From the NCBI GenBank assembly GCA_045646865.1, contig JAZRLM010000018.1:124001-188000 (forward strand): DNA of 64,000 nucleotides, written 5' to 3'. The notes beneath the pieces are model-generated. The model did no database searches and had not been told where the DNA came from. It saw only the letters and a list, made by a program, of their open reading frames with translations. Positions 58,657-64,000 of the stretch are shown in pieces (the first letter of the stretch is position 1; every line of letters begins with the position of its first letter). The stretch is from SIG440 sp045646865 (GTDB lineage: Bacteria; Bacillota; Clostridia; Monoglobales; Monoglobaceae). Both the position numbers and the translations under genes were made by a program.

Positions 58657-59646
58657 TTATTCGCCTAGCATATCGCGCAAAATCTCTTCAGCAAAATTCG
58701 AATAATCAGGCTTGTTGGTGTCCTCATAATTGTTGAACTTACTCTTTTTGCCTGCAGGCTTTGCCTTTGTGGGTGAATTTTTAATCTTAAACATTTCTTC
58801 ACTTGCCCTGACTTTTTCAACATCCTCAAGACCCTGTTCATGCCAGCTCTGCAGAATTTTATTCATATACGCCCAGCTAAGCTTTCCCGTCGCGGCAACC
58901 GTACGGTCATATGCCTCGGCAATAAGCTCGGCAGAATAATTCTTTTCACTAACCCACGCGCTTATATATTTCTTCTCGGTAACCGTCAATGCGCGGTCAT
59001 AAATTCCAAGAATTCCCCTGACCTTACCCTCGTTTGACATTCGCAGTTCTATCTGTCTTATGTATTCCTCTGCACTTTCATAGGTGTCAATGCCCTTGTC
59101 TGCCCAGTCGATTGCCACGGTTTCAAGATAACGCTTACCTGTCTTGCCCTGACTTGCCGCAAACCTAAGGAGCATTATCACAACCTCCACAGGAAGTCCA
59201 AGCCAGTCAATAAATGAATAAATCAACTCAAAATCCGACGGACTGAGAAGCTTGCCCAAAATCGCCTCTGCCTGCTTGAACAGATAGTCAACACTCTCAT
59301 TAACCGACGCGGTTGCATCAATCTCTGCCGCAGTATATGAGGGTTTTGTCCTCAGTCTTGCGGCAATGGTCGGTTTGCTCTTTTTCTCTGCAGGCCGGCT
59401 TTCACCGTCAAAGGTATAATCCTCGCCCTCGCCCTGCAGAACTTCTGCGGTAATCCAGAAATCTATCGCATCAACCACAGCATCACGGCTGATATGAAGT
59501 TTTTTTGAAATCTCATCAACACTCAGCACCTTGCCGTTTTTCCTGAAATTGCTGAGCGCATATATGTATATCTGAAAACATTCAGCCGAGGCAAGTCTGC
59601 CCCATTTTTCAACAAAGCTGAATTCCAGTTCAAAACCTTTTCCCAT
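58657..59646 (-). CDS. DnaD-family replication initiation protein
   Basis: From the ATG behind AAAGGAAA it has 329 residues. A winged-helix N-terminal part ('KVLSVDEISKKLHISRDAVVDAIDFW') is followed by two DnaD-like DDBH2 domains ('LSPSDFELIYSFIDWLGLPVEVVIMLLRFAA', 'LSWAYMNKILQSWHEQGL'). DnaD helps open DNA and recruit the helicase loader at origin and forks. Encoded just before the loader. Confidence 0.92.
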   Translation of the reverse strand: MGKGFELEFSFVEKWGRLASAECFQIYIYALSNFRKNGKVLSVDEISKKLHISRDAVVDAIDFWITAEVLQGEGEDYTFDGESRPAEKKSKPTIAARLRTKPSYTAAEIDATASVNESVDYLFKQAEAILGKLLSPSDFELIYSFIDWLGLPVEVVIMLLRFAASQGKTGKRYLETVAIDWADKGIDTYESAEEYIRQIELRMSNEGKVRGILGIYDRALTVTEKKYISAWVSEKNYSAELIAEAYDRTVAATGKLSWAYMNKILQSWHEQGLEDVEKVRASEEMFKIKNSPTKAKPAGKKSKFNNYEDTNKPDYSNFAEEILRDMLGE

Positions 59647-59666
59647 TTTATTTTTTCCTTTATATA

Positions 59667-61061
59667 TTACTTTCCTACACAAAACCGCTCAAAAACGCGG
59701 TCGATAATTTCTTCCTGAACGGTCTGCCCCGTAACCTCACCCAATGCGGCAATAACCTCCTCAAGGTCTACATACAGCATATCGGCGGGCATACCAAGCT
59801 TTACACCCTCAATCATACCAAGTGCAATGTTCTTTGCCTTAATCAGAGCATTTTTCTGACGGTCGTTTGAAATAAACACATCATCAGCATTTATCTCGCC
59901 CTGCAGAAACATTTCCGAAATCTTTTTCTCAAGACTATCAATGCCCGCAACCTTACCGTCTTTTGGTGTTGCGGTAAGAACAAGTGATGAAACCTCCGCT
60001 CCAAGAGCCTTGGCAAAATCTTCCTTGCCCATTGCTGCACCCTTGTCCGTCTTATTTAATATTACTATTACGTTTTTGTCCTTCATATACTGAAAAATTT
60101 CCAAATCCTCGTCAGCAAGTTCTTGCGAGCTGTCCACAACAAACAAACAAAGGTCTGCATTTTCAATATTTTCACGTGCTTTCTCTATACCAATCTTCTC
60201 AACCGAATTATCACTTTCACGGATTCCTGCGGTATCAATCAGTTTAAGTGCCACACCGCTCAGATTAACATATTCCTCGATTGTGTCACGGGTTGTACCT
60301 GGGATATCGGTAACAATGGCTCTTTCACAACGACTGAGAGCATTAAGAAGTGACGATTTACCTACATTGGGGCGCCCTGCAATAACGGTGGTAATACCCT
60401 CACGCATAATCTTTCCCCGTGAAAAACCGCCAAGCATCTCGTCAATATCCGATGCTATGTCGCAAATTTTCGCTTCAAGCTCGTCAGCAGGCATTTCGTC
60501 AATTTCTTCGGGATAGTCGGCTATTGCGGAAATATTTGCCGCAAACTCAACCGCCTTTTCACGGATTTTATTCACCTTTTCAGACAGCTTGCCCGAAAGC
60601 GCCTTTGCCGCATTTGACTGTCCCAATGCAGAATTTGAATGTATCAGGTCAACGACAGCCTCCGCACGAATAAGGTCCATCTTGCCGTTCATAACAGCAC
60701 GTCGGGTAAATTCCCCTGCCTCCGCCTGTCTTACACCTGCCCTGAACAGTTCCTCCATAACCGACTCTGCCGCCATATAACCGCCATGGCAGTTTATCTC
60801 AACCACAGTTTCGCCTGTGTAAGACTTTGCGCCACGCATCACAACAACTAAAGCCTCGTCAAGGATAGCGCCGTCACTTTGCCGCTTTATATCCGCAAGG
60901 GTCAGCTTGTGGCTTTCAAGCCGTGCAAGGCTTTTTCCGCTTTTAGGAAAGGCAATCTTGTCCGTCAGCTCCTCGGCAGTCTCGCCGCTTATTCTTATAA
61001 TAGCAATGCCACCCACACCCATAGGTGTGGCAATCGCGGCAATAGTGTCAAAAGCTTTCAT
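59667..61061 (-). CDS. mnmE: tRNA modification GTPase MnmE
   Basis: MnmE, with MnmG, modifies U34 of several tRNAs. The 464-residue protein has the N-terminal tetrahydrofolate-binding domain ('DTIAAIATPMGVGGIAIIRISG'), a helical domain with the G domain inserted ('GRPNVGKSSLLNAL', 'DTAGIR', 'NKTD'), and the conserved C-terminal 'FCVGK'. In many Firmicutes mnmE lies after yidC-jag; here it follows dnaA, a rearranged neighbourhood. Confidence 0.97.
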   Translation of the reverse strand: MKAFDTIAAIATPMGVGGIAIIRISGETAEELTDKIAFPKSGKSLARLESHKLTLADIKRQSDGAILDEALVVVMRGAKSYTGETVVEINCHGGYMAAESVMEELFRAGVRQAEAGEFTRRAVMNGKMDLIRAEAVVDLIHSNSALGQSNAAKALSGKLSEKVNKIREKAVEFAANISAIADYPEEIDEMPADELEAKICDIASDIDEMLGGFSRGKIMREGITTVIAGRPNVGKSSLLNALSRCERAIVTDIPGTTRDTIEEYVNLSGVALKLIDTAGIRESDNSVEKIGIEKARENIENADLCLFVVDSSQELADEDLEIFQYMKDKNVIVILNKTDKGAAMGKEDFAKALGAEVSSLVLTATPKDGKVAGIDSLEKKISEMFLQGEINADDVFISNDRQKNALIKAKNIALGMIEGVKLGMPADMLYVDLEEVIAALGEVTGQTVQEEIIDRVFERFCVGK

Positions 61062-61074
61062 AATCTACTCCATT

Positions 61075-61103
61075 TAGCTGTTTTGTCTGACCGACAAAAC
61101 AGC
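61075..61103. other. Hairpin between dnaA and mnmE
   Basis: AGCTGTTTTGTC and GACAAAACAGCT form a perfect 12-bp hairpin with a 5-base loop. No good U-tract follows on the minus strand, where both genes lie; it could partly end or process the dnaA transcript. Confidence 0.55.
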
Positions 61104-62428
61104 TACCCTTTTTTAATATTGGAAATTATCTCTTTTACTGTTCTTTCAATCTCTGCATCCGAACCCATATCACTTGCAATCTTTCTTACATTGTGAAGAA
61201 CGGTTGTGTGGTCACGGCCGCCAAAGGCTTCGCCGATTTTGGGGAATGAAGGGTCGTCAAGAATTTCACGGCAAATGTACATAGCAATCTGTCTGGGAAG
61301 TGCAATATCCGCACTACGCTTCTTTGAAACAAGTGAACCCTTTGCAAGATTGAAATACTTTTCGGTTTCTTCAATAATAAGTTTGGTGGTAATTGTACGT
61401 CTTGGCTGAACGGACAGAATGTCACGCAGCGCCTCGGTTGCAAGCTCCATTGAAATCTCGTTGGTACGCTTGATACCTGCATAAACCAGAATTCTCTTTA
61501 CCGCACCTTCAAGGTCACGGACGTTTGACTTGATGCTGTCTGCAATGAATTCAACAATCTCGTCATCAACAGTCAGGAATTCACTCTGAATTTTATTTTT
61601 CAGAATAGCCATTCTTGTTTCAAAATCAGGAGGCTGAACGTCTGCAAGCAAGCCACTGTTGAAACGCGTAACCAGTCTTTCTTCAAGCTGTGGGATTTCT
61701 GACGGAAGTCTATCAGATGTCATAACAACCAGCTTGTCCTTTTCATAAAGAGCATTGAATGTGTGGAAGAATTCTTCCTGAGCACGTTCCTTTCCTGCAA
61801 AGAACTGAACGTCGTCAATAAGGAGCAAATCAACGTGTCTGTATTTGTTTCTGAAATCCTGATTGTTCTTTTTCTGAATTGCGTTAATCAGCTCATATGT
61901 AAACTTTTCGCTTGTGGTATAAAGAACCCTTTTCTTGGGGTAATTCTCAATAAAATAGTTACCAATGGCCTGCAAAAGATGTGTCTTGCCAAGGCCGCTG
62001 CCGCCATACAGGAACAAGGGGTTAGAATGTTTTGCCGCATCCTTCGGACGTTCAGCAAGGGCAAGTGACGCAACATATGCAAGGTCGTTGTTGTTACCTA
62101 CGACAAATGACGAAAAGGTGTATTTTCCGTTCAGAGTGTTTTCCACCATGATAGAATCCACCTGTTCCTTTTCCTTGCTTTTCTCATCAACAACCACATC
62201 TATATCAAACTTATGGGAAGTAACAGCCTCTAAGCTGCTTTCGATAAGCGAGATATATTTGGTCATTATCATATTCTTGTTTACAGCAAAGGGAACCTTT
62301 AATGTAATCTTTGTTTCGTCAATATCCACAGCTTTGATTGGCTTTATCCACGAATCAAAGGAAACAGCCGAAACCTCATCAGCAAGCTCCGCCTGAACCT
62401 TTTCCCATATACGCTTTAATTCTTCCAC
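61103..62428 (-). CDS. dnaA: Chromosomal replication initiator DnaA
   Basis: DnaA-ATP opens the replication origin. The 441-residue protein has a short domain I, a linker, AAA+ domain with 'LFLYGGSGLGKTHLLQAIGN' and 'LLLIDDVQFFAGKE', and domain IV HTH with 'GGRDHTTVLHNVRKI'. It has its own promoter and a 5' leader of about 100 nt. dnaN does not follow; instead mnmE, dnaD and dnaC do. I find no cluster of DnaA boxes around it. Confidence 0.98.
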   Translation of the reverse strand: MEELKRIWEKVQAELADEVSAVSFDSWIKPIKAVDIDETKITLKVPFAVNKNMIMTKYISLIESSLEAVTSHKFDIDVVVDEKSKEKEQVDSIMVENTLNGKYTFSSFVVGNNNDLAYVASLALAERPKDAAKHSNPLFLYGGSGLGKTHLLQAIGNYFIENYPKKRVLYTTSEKFTYELINAIQKKNNQDFRNKYRHVDLLLIDDVQFFAGKERAQEEFFHTFNALYEKDKLVVMTSDRLPSEIPQLEERLVTRFNSGLLADVQPPDFETRMAILKNKIQSEFLTVDDEIVEFIADSIKSNVRDLEGAVKRILVYAGIKRTNEISMELATEALRDILSVQPRRTITTKLIIEETEKYFNLAKGSLVSKKRSADIALPRQIAMYICREILDDPSFPKIGEAFGGRDHTTVLHNVRKIASDMGSDAEIERTVKEIISNIKKG

Positions 62429-62538
62429 AATACTACCCCTTTTCAGTTAAAACTACAGATTTATTTTCACGGCAAATGTAATTGCCGATGATTTCTCTTC
62501 CTTACAATTAATATAAAGGCAAATTTCACGTACTTATC

Positions 62539-62567
62539 ATAATAACAGATTTTTCAACCTTTTTCAA
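62539..62567 (-). promoter_or_regulatory. dnaA promoter
   Basis: On the minus strand TTGAAA (62562-62567) and TATTAT (62539-62544) are spaced by 17 bp, giving a leader of about 100 nt. Confidence 0.6.
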
Positions 62568-62712
62568 TAGCCAAAAACCCAATTTGTCCGTCTATTTTTT
62601 AACAAACTACTTCAAACCACAAAATATAGATTGCAGAGTTTTATCTCCTCCCAACATCTTCGGTTTTTTGCCCACGAAAAAAAAATTTAATATTTTTTAG
62701 TTGCATAAAGGG

Positions 62713-62741
62713 TTGACAAGAGAGCAATCTTGTGCTACAAT
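62713..62741 (+). promoter_or_regulatory. rpmH operon promoter
   Basis: TTGACA (62713-62718) and TACAAT (62736-62741) are spaced by 17 bp, about 60 nt before the rpmH start. Confidence 0.75.
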
Positions 62742-62806
62742 AAGAAGGCTGTTTTACAGATAATTATTAAATTTCAAATAAACGATATGATATTGGAGGG
62801 ATACAA

Positions 62807-62941
62807 ATGCTTAGAACATTCCAGCCTAAGAAGAGACACAGAGCTAAGGAACATGGTTTCAGAAAAAGAATGTCCACCAGCAACGGTCGCAAAGTTTTAG
62901 CAAGAAGAAGACTTAAAGGCAGAAAGAAATTGTCAGCCTAA
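62807..62941 (+). CDS. rpmH: Ribosomal protein bL34
   Basis: The 44-residue basic protein starts 'MLRTFQPKKRHRAKEHGFRK' and ends 'LKGRKKLSA', the full bL34 family pattern. Strong ribosome site TTGGAGGG. It is the first gene of the conserved rpmH-rnpA-yidD-yidC cluster. Confidence 0.98.
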   Translation: MLRTFQPKKRHRAKEHGFRKRMSTSNGRKVLARRRLKGRKKLSA

Positions 62942-62963
62942 AGACGCCTTTGTGCGTCTTTTT
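62941..62963 (+). terminator. Weak terminator/attenuator between rpmH and rnpA
   Basis: AAGACGC and GCGTCTT form a 7-bp hairpin followed by TTT, directly after the rpmH stop. It may lower transcription of rnpA relative to rpmH, whose product is needed in larger amounts. Confidence 0.55.
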
Positions 62964-63029
62964 GACTATTACGGGCAAATTTGACCGTATATGTCACATT
63001 TTGCGTTAAATCACAACGGGAGATAGCCT

Positions 63030-63383
63030 ATGCGGAAGTCAATTGGCGGGGCGGTGAGCCTTGTTCTCAATACACAGTTCAAAAAGCTATACAGCAAGGG
63101 CAGCTCATATGTTTCGCCCTCGGTTGTTGTTTACGCAAAACGCAACGGTCTTGCCCACAACCGTTTGGGTATTACCGTAAGCAAAAAAATCGGCAAGGCG
63201 GTTATAAGAAACCGCGCAAAACGCCGCTTGCGCGAAGTTTATCGCATAAACTCCGCAAACATTCTGCAGGGCTATGATTTTGTTCTGGTGGCACGAGGCC
63301 GCACGGCAGAGTGCCCATACGAAAAGCTTTTTGCAGATTTTGTACAGGCAGCAAAAAATCTTGGAGTATTTAAAGATGAATAA
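63030..63383 (+). CDS. rnpA: Ribonuclease P protein component
   Basis: RnpA assists the RNase P RNA in tRNA 5' processing. The 117-residue basic protein has 'SVVVYAKRNGLAHNRLGITVSKKIGKAVIRNRAKRRLREVYR', containing the RNR signature. Start ATG lies behind GGGAGA. It overlaps yidD by 8 nt. Confidence 0.95.
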   Translation: MRKSIGGAVSLVLNTQFKKLYSKGSSYVSPSVVVYAKRNGLAHNRLGITVSKKIGKAVIRNRAKRRLREVYRINSANILQGYDFVLVARGRTAECPYEKLFADFVQAAKNLGVFKDE

Positions 63384-63594
63384 ACTGATGTCAAAATTTT
63401 TGATTAAACTTATCAATCTTTACCGTCGTTTTATTTCGCCTCTTACTCCCCCAACCTGCCGTTTTTATCCTACGTGTTCGGAATATGCAATTCTTGCCAT
63501 CCGCAAATACGGAGCATTCAGAGGTTCCCTTAAAGCGGTATGGCGTATTCTTCGGTGTAACCCCTTTTCAAAAGGCGGAATTGATATGCCCTGA
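63376..63594 (+). CDS. yidD: Membrane protein insertion efficiency factor YidD
   Basis: The 72-residue protein has 'LYRRFISPLTPPTCRFYPTCSEYAILAIRKYGAFRGSLKAVWRILRCNPFSKGG', the complete YidD pattern with its three Cys. It helps YidC/Sec insert membrane proteins. ATG chosen overlaps the rnpA stop; a second ATG four codons later is possible. Confidence 0.95.
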   Translation: MNKLMSKFLIKLINLYRRFISPLTPPTCRFYPTCSEYAILAIRKYGAFRGSLKAVWRILRCNPFSKGGIDMP

Positions 63595-63641
63595 TACATT
63601 TCCGACACATATTATTTACTTTATATCGGAGGATATTTACC

Positions 63642-64000
63642 ATGTTATCGTTCATTATGACATGTCTGGGATGGGTCCTTAACCTGTTTTACAAAATTAT
63701 CGGCAACTACGGTTTTGCAATAATTGTATTTACAGTTTTTATCAAGTTAGTACTGTTCCCGCTGGACCTTAAACAGAGACGGTCAATGGCAAAAACTCAG
63801 AAAATCCAGCCTCTTATGATGGAAATACAGAAGAAATATGCCAATGACAAAGACAAACTTAATCAGGAAACAATGAAACTGTATCAGAAATACGGTATCA
63901 ACCCTATGGGCGGATGTCTTCCTATGCTTATACAGTTTCCTATAATTATCGCCCTTTACTGGGTTGTAAGAAAGCCTATCGTTTATATGATGGGTGTGGG
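63642..64000 (+). CDS. yidC: Membrane protein insertase YidC/Oxa1 (3' end cut by window)
   Basis: The visible 119 codons start behind GGAGGATA and encode 'GNYGFAIIVFTVFIKLVLFPLDLKQ' with the family basic residue in the first core helix, a coiled-coil hairpin 'KIQPLMMEIQKKYANDKDKLN', and 'QKYGINPMGGCLPMLIQFPI'. This is the short Gram-positive form without a large periplasmic domain. It inserts membrane proteins alone or with SecYEG. Confidence 0.96.
   Translation, partial: MLSFIMTCLGWVLNLFYKIIGNYGFAIIVFTVFIKLVLFPLDLKQRRSMAKTQKIQPLMMEIQKKYANDKDKLNQETMKLYQKYGINPMGGCLPMLIQFPIIIALYWVVRKPIVYMMGV

Larger units (their letters stand above)
62429..62806. other. dnaA-rpmH intergenic region
   Basis: The 378-bp AT-rich region separates divergent dnaA and rpmH. 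It holds both promoters and a small hairpin CGGCAA/TTGCCG near 62470. No cluster of TTATNCACA-type boxes is present, so an origin here is not supported. Confidence 0.6.

Noticed and set aside
62429..62806. Replication origin in the dnaA-rpmH gap
   Set aside because: Only promoters and a small hairpin were found. The single TTATCCAC-like match near 62343 is inside dnaA coding sequence.
1..64000. tRNA or rRNA genes
   Set aside because: No cloverleaf with CCA-end context and no rRNA-like sequence was noticed on either strand by eye.

Overview
The window reads as chromosomal DNA of an anaerobic, spore-forming Firmicute of the class Clostridia. Evidence for this: spoIIE with a Spo0A-type promoter, a complete Rnf complex, the rimP-nusA-ylxR-ylxQ-infB-rbfA-nrnA-truB-ribF order, NrdR, RecD2, GlpP, and rpmH-rnpA-yidD-yidC beside dnaA. 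A species cannot be named from sequence alone. Nearly all protein genes lie on the minus strand. The plus strand holds the cut dgt fragment, a LysR gene, a helical-bundle gene, an ABC exporter, a phage-type repressor, a DUF378 gene and the rpmH cluster.

Layout. 1-9 kb: the end of a dGTPase gene, then a minus-strand operon running oapA-dxs-tlyA-nadK-recN-rseC-like-ABC-F. Directly upstream of oapA lies a promoter-driven non-coding stretch of about 610 nt whose position, length and neighbours match OLE RNA, the large membrane-associated RNA that works with OapA. 10-16 kb: a RelE/ParE-type toxin with its antitoxin, two stand-alone small RNAs that look like the same pseudoknotted class (about 10788-10943 and 13939-14148), a small cluster of AllA-like, CofE-like and LysR genes, and spoIIE. 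16-23 kb: eno, a small helical-bundle protein, an ABC exporter and recD2. 22.9-38.6 kb: a compact phage-type cluster with packaging, head, tail and lysis genes plus a divergent repressor switch, but no integrase, replication or recombination gene. 38.7-46.3 kb: the rimP-ribF translation operon with a long structured leader. 46.5-52.2 kb: nrdR, a sporulation-lipoprotein-like gene, and a glycerol-3-phosphate operon with its antiterminator gene glpP and a leader terminator. 52.3-62.4 kb: a long run dnaA-mnmE-dnaD-dnaC-rnfCDGEAB. 62.7-64 kb: rpmH-rnpA-yidD-yidC on the plus strand, yidC cut by the window end.

The strongest signals are RNA-level: (1) OLE RNA plus OapA; (2) a shared structured leader with a covarying pseudoknot, present upstream of both nadK and the phage tail-tube gene, ending 19 and 20 nt from the start codons; (3) a pair of homologous free-standing pseudoknot RNAs, each with its own promoter and terminator; (4) an intrinsic-terminator-like hairpin plus a long palindrome in the rimP-nusA leader; (5) a GlpP-type attenuator. 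The phage cluster could be a remnant prophage or a domesticated, gene-transfer-agent-like particle; the sequence alone does not decide.
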